Origin: Streptomyces sp. Act143
Lineage (GTDB): Bacteria; Actinomycetota; Actinomycetes; Streptomycetales; Streptomycetaceae
Length of the DNA: 64,000 bases
Assembly: GCF_003143935.1 (NCBI RefSeq)
Contig: NZ_QFRX01000001.1
Span: 1,684,071 to 1,748,070, forward strand
Reading direction: 5' to 3'
Position numbers and translations under genes: made by a program. Positions 16,041 to 25,268 of the stretch are shown piece after piece. Each line of letters starts with the position of its first letter. Positions within the stretch are counted from its first letter, which is position 1. The notes beneath the pieces are model-generated. The model searched no databases, was not told the origin of the DNA, and saw only the letters and a program-made list of their open reading frames with translations.

Positions 16041-17366
16041 TCAGTGGTCGCGCACCCGTTTATCGACGACGACGGTATCGACGCGCACGAGGTTGCGGAT
16101 CGCCGGCACCGCGAGCAACGCACCGCAGACCACCAGGCTCATCACCCCGGCGACGAGCAGGACGTGGTCGGCGCCGAGGGCCGCTGCGGACGGGCCCGCG
16201 AGCGCCTGGCCCACCGGCATCAGGGCGAGGGAGCCCGCGACGTCGTAGGCGTGGATGCGGTTGAGGGCGTCGGGCGGGACCTGGGTCTGGATGCTGGTCG
16301 ACCACATGACGCTCCAGAACGCCATGCCCGTACCGGCGACGGCGGCTCCGGCCATCATGGCGGGCAGGCCGAGGCCCGCGCCGACGGCCGCGGGGAAGGC
16401 TCCGAAGCCGACCAGGGCGATCGACCCGGCGCGCAGCATCCGGCGGGGGCGCAGCCGCAGGGCGAGGAGTCCGCCGACGACGGTCCCGGCGCCGAGCGCG
16501 GAGTTCACCAGGCCGTAGGCGCGCGGGCCGTGGTCCTGGACGACCTCGGTGGCGACCAGGGGCGTGGTCGGGCCGGACACGGAGATCATGTACAGGCCCC
16601 AGATGGCTATCACGCCCCACAGCCAGGTGCGGGCTCTGAACTCCCGCCAGCCGGTGACCAGATCGGCCCGGAAGGTGCTCGCCGCGCGCGGGGCCGGCCC
16701 GTCGTCGAGGGCGCGTGGTGGCAGCCGGAGCGCCAGCAGGCACAGGGCGCTGACCGCGTACATGGCGGCGTCGACGGCGAAGACCCCACCGGCCGAGGCG
16801 AAGCCGACGAGCAGTCCGGCGAGGGCGGGTCCGGCGAGCTGGGCGCCGGCCTCCGCGATGCGTATCGCGCCGTTCGCGCCCTGGACGTCGGTGGCGAGGC
16901 GGGGGACGGTGCTGGCGACACCGGGCTGGAACAGGGCCCCGGCCACGCCGTTCACGAAGCCGATGGCGCAGATCTGCCACAGCACCACATGCCCGGCGAA
17001 GAAGAGCGCCGCGGCGAGGGTCTGGGTGCCCAGCCGCACCAGGTCGGCGCCGATCATCACCTTGCGGGTGTCGAAGCGGTCGGCAATGACGCCGCCGAAG
17101 ACCACGAGCCCGGCGAAGGACGCGGCCGAGGAGGCCATCGCGAGACCCACCGCGCCCGCGCCGTAGCCGTGCTGGAGCAGGCCGGCGGCGAGGGCGACGG
17201 GCAGGACGGTGTGGCCGAGGGCGGCGACCGCACGCGCCACGAAGAACAGGGCGAAGTCACGCGACCAGACGGCGGGCCGGGCCCCTTCGCCCCTGCGGCG
17301 CCGGGCGACGTCGTCGGCACGCGTGCCGTGCGCCTCCGCCTCGCCCTTCGACGACACCCCGGTCAT
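16041..17366 (-). CDS. Major facilitator superfamily exporter (MFS_3/EntS-like)
   Basis: 441 residues from ATG 17366. Twelve hydrophobic stretches follow a charged N-terminal tail; the first loop carries GGVIADRFDTRKVMIGADLVR, the MFS motif A variant. Paired GAQLAGPALAGLL and a mid-protein cytoplasmic loop fit the EntS/MFS_3 group, which exports siderophores or drugs. Substrate unknown; no siderophore genes lie alongside. The C-terminus ends in a short charged tail. Confidence 0.87.
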   Translation of the reverse strand: MTGVSSKGEAEAHGTRADDVARRRRGEGARPAVWSRDFALFFVARAVAALGHTVLPVALAAGLLQHGYGAGAVGLAMASSAASFAGLVVFGGVIADRFDTRKVMIGADLVRLGTQTLAAALFFAGHVVLWQICAIGFVNGVAGALFQPGVASTVPRLATDVQGANGAIRIAEAGAQLAGPALAGLLVGFASAGGVFAVDAAMYAVSALCLLALRLPPRALDDGPAPRAASTFRADLVTGWREFRARTWLWGVIAIWGLYMISVSGPTTPLVATEVVQDHGPRAYGLVNSALGAGTVVGGLLALRLRPRRMLRAGSIALVGFGAFPAAVGAGLGLPAMMAGAAVAGTGMAFWSVMWSTSIQTQVPPDALNRIHAYDVAGSLALMPVGQALAGPSAAALGADHVLLVAGVMSLVVCGALLAVPAIRNLVRVDTVVVDKRVRDH

Positions 17367-17479
17367 CCCTCACGCCCCTCCCCGGCACCATCCGCACCCC
17401 GCGACGAACGAAGACCCGTCCTCTCCACCCGTCACGCCTTCGGATCATGCCACGGGGCACTGACAGCCCCCGGGGTATT

Positions 17480-17839
17480 TCACTCCACGGCCGGACGCCC
17501 CAACTCGGGATAGCTGTCGAGGAGTCGGGGCGGGGCGGCCTGGCGCCAGGAGTCGGCCAGGATGTCCCGCAGCTCGTCCTCGTCCTCCAGGGCGGCGAGG
17601 CGGGCCCGCACCCAGGCGAACTGCGCCTCGTGGTCGGCGATCCAGAACTTCCCCGGCTCGGCGAGCACCAGTTCGTCCCGCTCCTCCTTGGGGCAGCGCA
17701 CCGCGAGGGAGGTCTCCTCCTCGGGCAGCGTGGCGAACATCTTCCCCGCGACCCGGAACGTGGGCATGCTCCAGGCGATCTTCTCCGTGGTGTCCGGCAG
17801 GGACAGGGCGATACGGCGTACGTCTTCGGCATCCGGCAT
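17480..17839 (-). CDS. MmcQ/YjbR family protein
   Basis: 119 residues from ATG 17839, the usual size for this family; a longer TTG-initiated form is possible. MPDAEDVRRIALSLPDTTEK, WSMPTFRVAGKMFATL and WVRARLAAL match the YjbR/MmcQ DNA-binding-like fold. Function is unproven across the family. It lies 30 bp downstream of the GNAT gene on the same strand. Confidence 0.8.
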   Translation of the reverse strand: MPDAEDVRRIALSLPDTTEKIAWSMPTFRVAGKMFATLPEEETSLAVRCPKEERDELVLAEPGKFWIADHEAQFAWVRARLAALEDEDELRDILADSWRQAAPPRLLDSYPELGRPAVE

Positions 17840-17869
17840 GACACGCACCGTAGCGTCCGGCACTGACAA

Positions 17870-18403
17870 TCACCTGGTGGGAGCGGTCGTCCGCAGGTGC
17901 TTGTAGTAGAGGGTGGTGCCGCGGAGCACCCCGCCCGGGTCCGCCGCGTAGTCGGGGATCACGCCGGCCCTGGTCCATCCCGCCGAGGCGTAGAGGCGCT
18001 CGGCCGGGCTGTCGGTCTCGGTGTCGAGGTGGAGCAGGGTGAGGCCGGCCTCGGCGGCGGCCTGTTCGGCGGTCGCCAGGAGCATGCGTCCCAGGCCGCG
18101 CCCCCGCGCGTCCCGGTGCACCATCAGCTTGACCAGCTCGGCGCGGTGGCGGCTGTTGGGCTTGTCGGGGAAGGCCAGGCTGACGGTGCCGAGGGTCCGG
18201 TCGTCGTCACGTGCGACCCATACGGCGAGGTGTCCGGCCGCCGCGCCGGCGGCCCGTTCCTGCCACCAGGCGACGGCCGCCGCTCGGTCCAGGGGCGCGA
18301 GGAATCCGATCGAGGCGCCGCCGTCCACGGTGTCGACCACGAGGTCGGCCAACTCCTCTGCGTGCAGCAGGACTTGATCCGCGTCGAGTCGTTCGACGAT
18401 CAC
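17870..18403 (-). CDS. GNAT family N-acetyltransferase
   Basis: 177 residues from a GTG at 18403 that overlaps the upstream stop as GTGA, so it is translationally coupled to the XRE-cupin regulator. The acetyl-CoA site is VHRDARGRGLGRMLLATAEQ (R/Q-x-x-G-x-G/A), preceded by AELVKLMV and followed by LHLDTETDSPAERLYASAGW. Coupling to the regulator suggests it modifies the small molecule or antibiotic that the regulator senses. This is inference. Confidence 0.88.
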   Translation of the reverse strand: MIVERLDADQVLLHAEELADLVVDTVDGGASIGFLAPLDRAAAVAWWQERAAGAAAGHLAVWVARDDDRTLGTVSLAFPDKPNSRHRAELVKLMVHRDARGRGLGRMLLATAEQAAAEAGLTLLHLDTETDSPAERLYASAGWTRAGVIPDYAADPGGVLRGTTLYYKHLRTTAPTR

Positions 18404-18984
18404 GGCAGCACCACCGCCAGCACATAGCGCACCGGCTCCGGCCCGGCGCACCGGAACCGCGTCGGTCCCCACACCCGCAGGCGCAGGCAGTCTCCCGTGT
18501 CGAGCCGGTGCTCGACGTCCTGGGCGGTCAGGGCGAGAGCGCCCTCCAGCACCCAGATGTGCTGTTCGAGGCCGGGCACGGGTGGCCGGTCGTAGGCGAT
18601 GTCGGAGCCCGGGGCGAGCCGTCCCTCGACGAGTTCGCCGCGCAGTCCGCTGTGCGGCGGCGACACGGATCGGCGTACGAAACCGGAGGCGCGGTCCTCC
18701 CACACGGGCTGCTCGGCGGCCCGGACCAGGAGCACGGGCTCGGTCTCGACCTCGCTGAGCAACTGGGACATGGTCCGCCCGTAGACCGCGCACAGGCGGT
18801 TCAGCAGGGAGGCGGTGGGACTGGTCTCCGCGCGCTCCGCCCGGGACAGGGTCGACTTGCTCACTCCGGTGCGGTCCGCCAACTCGCCCAGGGACCAGCC
18901 GCGTTCGGCGCGCAGTTCGGCCAGGCGGGCACCCAGGCGGGTGTCGACGGGGTCCGGAGCGGTCTCGGCTTCCGTTTGTTTCAT
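18400..18984 (-). CDS. XRE-family regulator with cupin domain
   Basis: 194 residues. The HTH is LGARLAELRAERGWSLGELA then GVSKSTLSRAERAETSPTA; a C-terminal cupin has GLEQHIWVLEGALALTAQDVEHRL. This HTH-cupin layout belongs to small-molecule-sensing repressors. The start codon lies inside a 35-bp inverted repeat, indicating tight autoregulation. It heads a short operon with the GNAT and perhaps the YjbR gene. Confidence 0.88.
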   Translation of the reverse strand: MKQTEAETAPDPVDTRLGARLAELRAERGWSLGELADRTGVSKSTLSRAERAETSPTASLLNRLCAVYGRTMSQLLSEVETEPVLLVRAAEQPVWEDRASGFVRRSVSPPHSGLRGELVEGRLAPGSDIAYDRPPVPGLEQHIWVLEGALALTAQDVEHRLDTGDCLRLRVWGPTRFRCAGPEPVRYVLAVVLP

Positions 18985-19012
18985 ATCCGGGACGCTATCC
19001 CAAATGTGAAAC
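18978..19012. promoter_or_regulatory. Inverted repeat covering the XRE-cupin start codon
   Basis: Arms GTTTCACA and TATGAAAC (minus-strand sense, one mismatch) flank an inner GGGA/TCCC dyad, 35 bp in total. The ATG at 18984 is part of the inner end, so bound repressor would cover the translation start and probably the promoter. Confidence 0.55.
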
Positions 19013-19019
19013 AGGTAGG

Positions 19020-19928
19020 TTACGTACCGCTCTCAGCCGCCCCCGCCAGCGCCTCCACCACCGGGCGGATCAGCGGATGCCCCTCCGCGCCCCGCCGCAC
19101 CGCCGCGAACACCCGCCGGGTGGGTGCGACGCCGTCGACCGGTCGTACGACCACGCCCGTCAGGTCCATGCCGATCAGCGCCGAGCGCGGGACGAGCGCC
19201 ACGCCCGCCCCGGCCGAGGCCAGGGCGACGACCGCGCGGAAGTCGTCCGAGGAGTGTTCGAGGCTGGGCTGGAAGCCCGCGTTCTCGCAGGCCAGGACGA
19301 CCACCTCATGGCAGGGATTGCCCGGGTAGGGGCCGATCCACGGGTCCTTGGCCAGCTCGCCCAAGGGCACCTCGCCGGCGTCCGCCAGCCGGTGGCTCAC
19401 CGGGACGACCGCGTCGAAGGGCTCGGCGTACAGGGGCACGTGCGTCAGCCGGGGGTCGTCGGCCGGGGGCGCGCCGCGGTACTCCACGGCGACCGCGACG
19501 TCGACCTGCCGGTCCAGCACCATCGGCAGACTGGCGTCGCCCTCGGCGTCCTGGACGCGGATGCGGATGCCGGGCGAGGTGACGGCGAGCCTCGCCACCG
19601 CCGGGGCCACGACCAGGGCGATCCCGGTCGCGAAGGAGGCGACGGTGACGGTGCCGGCCTCGCCCGACCCGTACGCGGCGAGCTCGGCCTCCGCGCGCTC
19701 CAGCTGGGCGAGGACGGCGTTGGTGTGGTTCAGCAGGATCTCGCCGGCCGCGGTGAGCCGTACGCCCTTCGCGCCGCGTTCGACCAGGCGGTGCCCGGTC
19801 TCCTGCTCCAGGGCCGTGAGCTGCTGGGACACGGCCGAGGGGGTGAGATACAGCGCGGCGGCAGCCGCCGTCACCGTACGGTGGTCGGCCACCGCCCGGA
19901 GGATGTGCAGCCGCCGCGCCTCGATCAT
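19020..19928 (-). CDS. LysR family transcriptional regulator
   Basis: 302 residues from ATG 19928. HTH: MIEARRLHILRAVADHRTVT then AAAALYLTPSAVSQQLTALE. The C-terminal domain is of the two-lobe LysR substrate type (GTVTVASFATGIALVVAPAVARL). It lies 37 bp downstream of kbl on the same strand, so it might be transcribed with kbl-tdh, but control of them is unproven. Its own promoter would lie in that 37-bp gap. Confidence 0.85.
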   Translation of the reverse strand: MIEARRLHILRAVADHRTVTAAAAALYLTPSAVSQQLTALEQETGHRLVERGAKGVRLTAAGEILLNHTNAVLAQLERAEAELAAYGSGEAGTVTVASFATGIALVVAPAVARLAVTSPGIRIRVQDAEGDASLPMVLDRQVDVAVAVEYRGAPPADDPRLTHVPLYAEPFDAVVPVSHRLADAGEVPLGELAKDPWIGPYPGNPCHEVVVLACENAGFQPSLEHSSDDFRAVVALASAGAGVALVPRSALIGMDLTGVVVRPVDGVAPTRRVFAAVRRGAEGHPLIRPVVEALAGAAESGT

Positions 19929-19965
19929 GGGATCGATTGTCTCAAATGCCCCCGTGTGCTCGGGC

Positions 19966-21159
19966 TCAGCCTTCCAGTTCGGCCCGGGCCGCGACGAAGG
20001 CGTCCACCGCGCGGTTCACGTCCTGGGTGGAGTGGGCGGCCGACAGCTGGACGCGGATGCGGGCCTGGCCCTGCGGCACCACCGGGTAGGAGAAGCCGAT
20101 CACGTACACGCCGCGCTCCAGGAGCAGCTCGGCGAGGCGGCCCGCCTTGGCCGCGTCGCCGATCATCACGGGGGCGATGGCGTGGTCGCCGGGGAGGATC
20201 TCGAAGCCCTCCTCGGTCATCCGGCGGCGGAACAGGGCCGTGTTCTCGTTCAGCCGGACGCGCAGGTCGTCGGCCGACTCCAGCAGGTCGAGGACCTTGA
20301 GGGAGGCGGCGGCGATCACCGGGGCGAGGGTGTTGGAGAACAGGTACGGGCGGGAGCGCTGGCGCAGCAGGGCGACGATCTCCGCGCGGGCGGCCACATA
20401 GCCGCCGGACGCGCCGCCGAGCGCCTTGCCGAGGGTGCCGGTGATGATGTCCACGCGGTCCATGACGCCGTGCAGCTCGGGGGTGCCGCGACCGCCGGGA
20501 CCGACGAAGCCGACGGCGTGCGAGTCGTCGACCATGACCATGGCGCCGTACCGGTCGGCGAGGTCGCAGATCTCGGCGAGCGGGGCCACGTAGCCGTCCA
20601 TGGAGAACACGCCGTCGGTGACGATCAGGCGGCGGCGCGCGTCGGACGCGTCCTTCAACTGCCGTTCCAGGTCGGCCATGTCGCGGTTGGCGTAGCGGAA
20701 GCGGCGGGCCTTGGACAGGCGGATGCCGTCGATGATCGACGCGTGGTTGAGGGCGTCGGAGATCACCGCGTCCTCGGGGCCGAGGAGGGTTTCGAAGACG
20801 CCGCCGTTGGCGTCGAAGCAGGAGGAGTAGAGGATCGTGTCCTCCTGGCCGAGGAAGGCCGACAGCCGTGCCTCCAGCTCCTTGTGCACCTCCTGCGTGC
20901 CGCAGATGAAGCGCACGGACGCCATGCCGTAGCCCCAGCGGTCCAGCGCCTCGTGGGCGGCGGCGACGACCTCGGGGTGGTCGGCGAGACCGAGGTAGTT
21001 GTTGGCGCAGAAGTTGAGGACCTCGCCGGGGCGGCCGCCCGCGGTGACGTTGACGGTCGCGGACTGCGGGGTGCCGATGACGCGCTCGGGCTTGTGCAGA
21101 CCGGCGGCGCGGATCTCGTCGAGGGTGGCGCGGAGATCGTCACGGACGTTGTCGAACAT
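19966..21159 (-). CDS. kbl: Glycine C-acetyltransferase (2-amino-3-ketobutyrate CoA ligase)
   Basis: 397 residues, standard length. Cytoplasmic PLP enzyme that cleaves 2-amino-3-oxobutyrate with CoA to glycine and acetyl-CoA, the second step of threonine breakdown. Visible marks: [35 protein letters not shown] (PLP-ring Asp/His) and [17 protein letters not shown] (PLP lysine). It sits 38 bp downstream of tdh, which makes its substrate, so the pair is an operon. Confidence 0.96.
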   Translation of the reverse strand: MFDNVRDDLRATLDEIRAAGLHKPERVIGTPQSATVNVTAGGRPGEVLNFCANNYLGLADHPEVVAAAHEALDRWGYGMASVRFICGTQEVHKELEARLSAFLGQEDTILYSSCFDANGGVFETLLGPEDAVISDALNHASIIDGIRLSKARRFRYANRDMADLERQLKDASDARRRLIVTDGVFSMDGYVAPLAEICDLADRYGAMVMVDDSHAVGFVGPGGRGTPELHGVMDRVDIITGTLGKALGGASGGYVAARAEIVALLRQRSRPYLFSNTLAPVIAAASLKVLDLLESADDLRVRLNENTALFRRRMTEEGFEILPGDHAIAPVMIGDAAKAGRLAELLLERGVYVIGFSYPVVPQGQARIRVQLSAAHSTQDVNRAVDAFVAARAELEG

Positions 21160-21197
21160 GGGAAAGGCTCCTAAAGAGTTACGCAGTCCAGTGAGGG

Positions 21198-22226
21198 TTA
21201 CGCAGTCCAGTCGAGGATGACCTTGCCGCCGCGGCCGCTCGCGGCATCCGCGAACGCCGCCTCGAAGTCGCGGTAGCCGTACCGGCCGGTGATCACGGGG
21301 GCGAGGTCGAGGCCGCCCTCCAGGAGCACCGACATCGCGTACCAGGTCTCGAACATCTCGCGGCCGTAGATGCCCTTGATGGTGATCATCGAGGTGACGA
21401 TCCGGGCCCAGTCGACCGGGAACTCCTCGGCCGGCAGACCGAGCATGGCGATCCGGCCGCCGTGCGTCATGTTGGCGATCATGTCGCGCATCGCGACGGG
21501 GTTGCCGGACATCTCCAGGCCGATGTCGAAGCCCTCACGCAGTCCGAGCGAACGCTGGCCGTCGGCGATCGTGGACCCGGTGACGTCGAGGGCGAGGCTG
21601 ACGCCGATCTTGCGGGCGAGGTCGAGGCGCTCCTCGCTGACGTCGGTGATCACGACGTTGCGGGCACCCGCGTGCTTGGCCACGGCCGCCGCCATCAGGC
21701 CGATCGGGCCGGCCCCGGTGATCAGCACGTCCTCACCGACCAGCGGGAAGGACAGCGCGGTGTGCACGGCGTTGCCGAACGGGTCGAAGATCGCGGCCAC
21801 GTCGAGGTCCACGGGGACCCGGTGCACCCACACGTTCGAGGCGGGCAGGGCGACGTACTCCGCGAAGGCCCCGTCCCGGCCGACGCCCAGCCCGACCGTG
21901 GCCCGGCACAGGTGACGGCGGCCGGCGAGACAGTTGCGGCACTTGCCGCAGACGAGGTGCCCCTCGCCGCTCACCCGGTCCCCCACGGCGATGTCCACGA
22001 CGTCACGGCCGGTCTCCACGACCTCGCCGACGAACTCGTGCCCGAGCACCAGCGGCGTACGGATCGTCTGCTGCGCCCACCCGTCCCAGGACCGGATGTG
22101 CAGATCGGTGCCGCAGATGCCGGTGCGCAGCACCTTGATCAGTACGTCGCCGGGTCCCACGGCGGGCTCGGGAACGTCCGCGAGCCACAGCCCGGGCTCC
22201 GCCTTCTCCTTGACCAGCGCCTTCAC
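21198..22226 (-). CDS. tdh: L-threonine 3-dehydrogenase
   Basis: 342 residues from a GTG at 22226 with AGGAG upstream, matching the usual length; upstream codons do not match the family. Zinc MDR enzyme: GICGTDLHI (catalytic-zinc Cys), [12 protein letters not shown], the four-Cys structural zinc loop [18 protein letters not shown]-binding [18 protein letters not shown], and the TDH-typical [15 protein letters not shown]. It oxidises L-threonine to 2-amino-3-oxobutyrate for Kbl. Confidence 0.96.
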   Translation of the reverse strand: MKALVKEKAEPGLWLADVPEPAVGPGDVLIKVLRTGICGTDLHIRSWDGWAQQTIRTPLVLGHEFVGEVVETGRDVVDIAVGDRVSGEGHLVCGKCRNCLAGRRHLCRATVGLGVGRDGAFAEYVALPASNVWVHRVPVDLDVAAIFDPFGNAVHTALSFPLVGEDVLITGAGPIGLMAAAVAKHAGARNVVITDVSEERLDLARKIGVSLALDVTGSTIADGQRSLGLREGFDIGLEMSGNPVAMRDMIANMTHGGRIAMLGLPAEEFPVDWARIVTSMITIKGIYGREMFETWYAMSVLLEGGLDLAPVITGRYGYRDFEAAFADAASGRGGKVILDWTA

Positions 22227-22470
22227 CGCTACGGCTCCTGTGGGTGCGTTCCCGTTCCACGCGCACGCCGAAGCGGCCCGCAGCCGGGAAGAGGGGTGGG
22301 ATCGCGTAGCAATCTGCCGCACGACGCCCCCTCAGGTCCATCGAGGTTTTCTTAAGCGGCGCCGCAGATCTTCTTCACGCCCCCTGAGGGGAACATCGCC
22401 GCCGACCTGCCCGTTGAGATGGCCGTGGACGTCCATGCGGGACCTGGGACCGATCGATCTGGAGCCGCTC

Positions 22471-23079
22471 ATGAACACCGCACGTGATCTCGCGATCGCC
22501 GCCCTGGAGGCGGGCCCCGGCAGATCCGTGGAGCAGGGCGACCTGTCGCTGGCGCTCGCGGCGTCCGAGCTGCTCGACCTCGTGGAGGCGGGGGTGCTCC
22601 GGGTGGACGGCGACCGGGTCGTGCCCGGCGCGCAGTCGGCGCCCGTCGACCCCCTGCTGACCGAGGCCGCCGCCACCGCCGTACACCAGGAGCCGTACGA
22701 GTCGGTCGAGGACTGGCTGTGGCGGCGGGGCCGCGGACTGGCCTCGGCTTACGACTCCGCCATGGAACAGGAGGGGCTGACGGCCCGCCCGCGCGGGCTG
22801 CTGATCGCGCGGCGGGCCGGACACGCCGCGCTGGTGGACTCCCCGGAGCGGCGGCGTGCCGAGGAACGCCGCGCCTCGGGCGAGCCGGTGTTCGCCGCCC
22901 TGGCCGCCGCGGCCGGCATCCAGGACGAACCGGCCGGGGACCCGACGGACCTCACCGACGACACCGTCACGACCGTGCTGGCGGCCGTCGGGGACGCGGT
23001 GATGGAACTGGAGGCGGTGCGGCAGCGGCGGGCGATCGAGAACGCCGCGTTCGACAACATCTGGCGGGGCGGGGTGTGA
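22471..23079 (+). CDS. GOLPH3/Vps74-like GPP34 family protein
   Basis: 202 residues from ATG 22471 with GGAG upstream; an in-frame ATG at 22435 would add 12 residues but lacks a good ribosome site. MNTARDLAIAALEAGPG, LALAASELLDLVEAGVLRVDGDRVV and the helical C-terminus (AVGDAVMELEAVRQRR) match the GPP34 fold, which in eukaryotes binds phosphoinositides and Golgi glycosyltransferases. Bacterial function is unknown; the family is frequent in Streptomyces. Divergent from tdh. Confidence 0.8.
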   Translation: MNTARDLAIAALEAGPGRSVEQGDLSLALAASELLDLVEAGVLRVDGDRVVPGAQSAPVDPLLTEAAATAVHQEPYESVEDWLWRRGRGLASAYDSAMEQEGLTARPRGLLIARRAGHAALVDSPERRRAEERRASGEPVFAALAAAAGIQDEPAGDPTDLTDDTVTTVLAAVGDAVMELEAVRQRRAIENAAFDNIWRGGV

Positions 23080-23113
23080 GGCGGCCCTGACGACGAGAAG
23101 CCGGCGTGGCCGC

Positions 23114-23149
23114 ACACAAGTTCATAGCGGAACACAAGTTCACAGAGGC
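23114..23149. repeat. Two 18-bp direct repeats between convergent genes
   Basis: The unit acacaagttca-ag-g occurs at 23114 and 23132, spanning the 3' gap of the GPP34 and GAF genes and touching the GAF stop codon. Function unknown. Confidence 0.5.
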
Positions 23150-23718
23150 AGGCCGTCCGCCTCCATCCGCTCCACGCGCGCGACCAGCTCCGCCGCCGCC
23201 GACTTGATGGTCTCCAGACCGGTCCGGCCCCAGGGCCGCGGCTCCACATCGGCCACGCACACCGTGCCGAGGACCATTCCGTGGCGGTCGATGAGCGGGG
23301 CACCCAGATAGGAGCGGATGCCGAACTCGTCGACGACGGGATTGCCGGCGAACCTCGGATAGTCGCTGACGTCCTCCAGGACCAGCGCCTTGCGCCGCAC
23401 GACCACATGCGGGCAGAAGCCGTGGTCACGCGCCAGCCGGCGGCCGAGTTCCGGCTTGGTCTCGTCGGCGTCGACGAGGACCGGCCGGACGGCGGGGACG
23501 TGCAGCCCGGCGAAGAACTGCTGGTGCTCGTCGATGAAGTTCACCATGGCGTACGGCGCACCGGTCAGCTGCGCGAGCCGGTCCGCGAACGCGTCGAGCA
23601 CGGGCTCCGGGCGCTGCCCCAGGCCGAGCCCGTACAGTCGGCGGGCCCGGGCGGGGGCCTCCTTGTCCTCGGGGGTGAGCAGCAGGCGACCGGCGGGACG
23701 CACCGGGTCGTAGCTCAT
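23140..23718 (-). CDS. GAF-domain protein linked to conservon
   Basis: 192 residues. Almost the whole protein is a GAF domain: FADRLAQLTGAPYAMVNFIDEHQQFFAGLH, HGFCPHVVVRRKALVLEDVSDYPRF and SYLGAPLIDRHGMVLGTVCVADVEPRPW. A Cys-Pro-His in HGFCPH is a possible ligand or redox contact. It has no output domain, so it must act through a partner. It follows the conservon GTPase gene by 75 bp on the same strand, suggesting it is a sensory part of the same switch. Confidence 0.88.
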   Translation of the reverse strand: MSYDPVRPAGRLLLTPEDKEAPARARRLYGLGLGQRPEPVLDAFADRLAQLTGAPYAMVNFIDEHQQFFAGLHVPAVRPVLVDADETKPELGRRLARDHGFCPHVVVRRKALVLEDVSDYPRFAGNPVVDEFGIRSYLGAPLIDRHGMVLGTVCVADVEPRPWGRTGLETIKSAAAELVARVERMEADGLPL

Positions 23719-23793
23719 CGGCGGGTTCCGTCGCGTTGGGTGAAGGTCATATGCGGCTCCGTGGAGTTGAGGGCGGCAAAGGGTGGGCGGCGG

Positions 23794-24393
23794 TCACATG
23801 TGGGCGCCGTGGCTCGGCGCGGGCGCCGGGGCGTGGGCGATGAGGTGGCGTACGAGGGTCAGCAGGGTCTGCACGCCCGAGCTGGAGATCCGGGCGTCGC
23901 AGCGGACGATGGGGATTTCGGGGGCGAGGTCGATGGCGGCGCGGACCTCCTCGGGGTCGTAGCGGTACGAGCCGTCGAACTCGTTGATCGCGACGATGAA
24001 TCCGAGGCCGCGCTGCTCGAAGAAGTCGACGGCGGCGAAGCAGTCCTCCAGGCGCCGGGTGTCGGCGAGGATGACCGCGCCGAGCGCGCCCTCGGAGAGT
24101 TCGTCCCACATGAACCAGAACCGCTCCTGCCCGGGCGTGCCGAACAGATAGAGCACATGTTCCGGATCGAGGGTGATGCGGCCGAAGTCCATGGCCACCG
24201 TCGTCTCGACCTTGTTCTCGATGCCGTCGAGATTGTCGGTCGCGGCGCTGACCGTGGTGAGCAGTTCCTCCGTGCTGAGCGGGGCGATCTCGCTGACCGC
24301 ACCCACGAAGGTCGTCTTGCCTACTCCGAACCCGCCCGCCACCAGGATCTTGAGTGCGGTGGGGAAGGGATCAGAGCTGTCGTCGTAGTCCAT
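23794..24393 (-). CDS. cvnD: Conservon small GTPase (CvnD-type)
   Basis: 199 residues. P-loop GGFGVGKTTFV, switch region VETTVAMDFGRITL, GTPGQERFWFMW in the G3 position and INEFDG as a diverged G4: the MglA/Ras-like ATP/GTP-binding proteins of conservons. The start overlaps the DUF742 gene by 23 bp. In known conservons the GTPase joins a membrane complex with the kinase-like, roadblock and DUF742 proteins. Confidence 0.93.
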   Translation of the reverse strand: MDYDDSSDPFPTALKILVAGGFGVGKTTFVGAVSEIAPLSTEELLTTVSAATDNLDGIENKVETTVAMDFGRITLDPEHVLYLFGTPGQERFWFMWDELSEGALGAVILADTRRLEDCFAAVDFFEQRGLGFIVAINEFDGSYRYDPEEVRAAIDLAPEIPIVRCDARISSSGVQTLLTLVRHLIAHAPAPAPSHGAHM

Positions 24394-24742
24394 CGAGCAC
24401 TGCCTCCAGAAGAGCCCGGTCAGTCGGGTTGTGGTGGAACTCCGGGGGTTTGGTGGTGAGCGCCCCGCAGTCGACGAGATCCGACAGCAGCACCTTGGTG
24501 ACCGCGGCCGGCAGCTTCAGATGGGCGGCGACCTCGGCGACCGAGACGGGCCCGCGGCACAGGTCGAGTGCCTGCGTGTGCTCGGGGCCGAGGTAGCCGA
24601 GGGGGGTGGCGCCGGTGGCCATCACCTGCGAGAGGAGGTCGAGCGCGACGCTGGGCCGGGTACGGCCGTTGCTGACCGTGAAGGGGCGCACCAGGCGTCC
24701 GGCCGCGTCGTCGAGCCAGGGCCCGTCGCCGGCCGCCGCCAC
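24371..24742 (-). CDS. cvnC: Conservon DUF742 protein (CvnC-type)
   Basis: 123 residues from the GTG at 24742; a TTG at 24748 overlapping the previous stop is an alternative. RLVRPFTVSNGRTRPSVALDLLS, LGPEHTQALDLCRGPVSVAEVAAHLKLPAAVTKVLLSDL and the C-terminal LLEAVLDGLRRQL are typical of DUF742, a winged-helix-like family found in conservons. It lies between the roadblock and GTPase genes. Confidence 0.92.
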   Translation of the reverse strand: MAAAGDGPWLDDAAGRLVRPFTVSNGRTRPSVALDLLSQVMATGATPLGYLGPEHTQALDLCRGPVSVAEVAAHLKLPAAVTKVLLSDLVDCGALTTKPPEFHHNPTDRALLEAVLDGLRRQL

Positions 24743-24744
24743 GC

Positions 24745-25188
24745 TCAAGGCCTCATCACCGGGGACGCCGGGGATTCGACGGCGTGCCGGCGGGGCGCTG
24801 TCACCAGGTAGGGGCGGACGCTCTTGACGAGCATGGCCATCTCGTAGCCGAGGACGGCCGCGTCGGCCTCGCGGCCGGCGAGCACGGCGAGACAGGTGCC
24901 GGAGCCCGCGGTGGTCACGAACAGCAGGGTCGAGTCGAGTTCGACGACCACCTGACGGACGTCCCCGCCGTCCCCGAAGCGGACGCCCGCGCTGCGTCCG
25001 AGGGAGTACAGGCCGGAGGCCAGGGCTGCCATGTGGTCGGCGCTGTCGGTGTCGAGCCCGTGGACCGACTTCACGAGCCCGTCGCAGGACAGCAGGACCG
25101 CGCTGGTGGTGTGCGGTACGCGCTGCACGAGTCCGCTCATCAGCCAGTCGAGATCGGATGCATGGCCGGTCGGCGCTTCGCTCGCCAT
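24745..25188 (-). CDS. cvnB: Roadblock/LC7 domain protein (CvnB-type)
   Basis: 147 residues from ATG 25188 with AAGGAG upstream; an earlier in-frame ATG at 25272 overlapping the kinase stop is possible. LDWLMSGLVQRVPHTTSAVLLSCDGLVKSVHGLD and SGLYSLGRSAGVRFG match roadblock/LC7 proteins, which act as regulators of Ras-like GTPases. Expected partner: the GTPase two genes downstream. Confidence 0.92.
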   Translation of the reverse strand: MASEAPTGHASDLDWLMSGLVQRVPHTTSAVLLSCDGLVKSVHGLDTDSADHMAALASGLYSLGRSAGVRFGDGGDVRQVVVELDSTLLFVTTAGSGTCLAVLAGREADAAVLGYEMAMLVKSVRPYLVTAPRRHAVESPASPVMRP

Positions 25189-25268
25189 GGTGGATCGACT
25201 CCTTGAGGTACGAAGGTCTGCGGGAGCGCTGGGTGTGGGGGTGGGGGCGTGGGCGGTGGCAAAGGTGG

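Noticed and set aside
17445..17978. Alternative minus-strand frame over the YjbR gene
   Set aside because: The YjbR frame has clear family motifs; the other is Arg/Gly-rich shadow.
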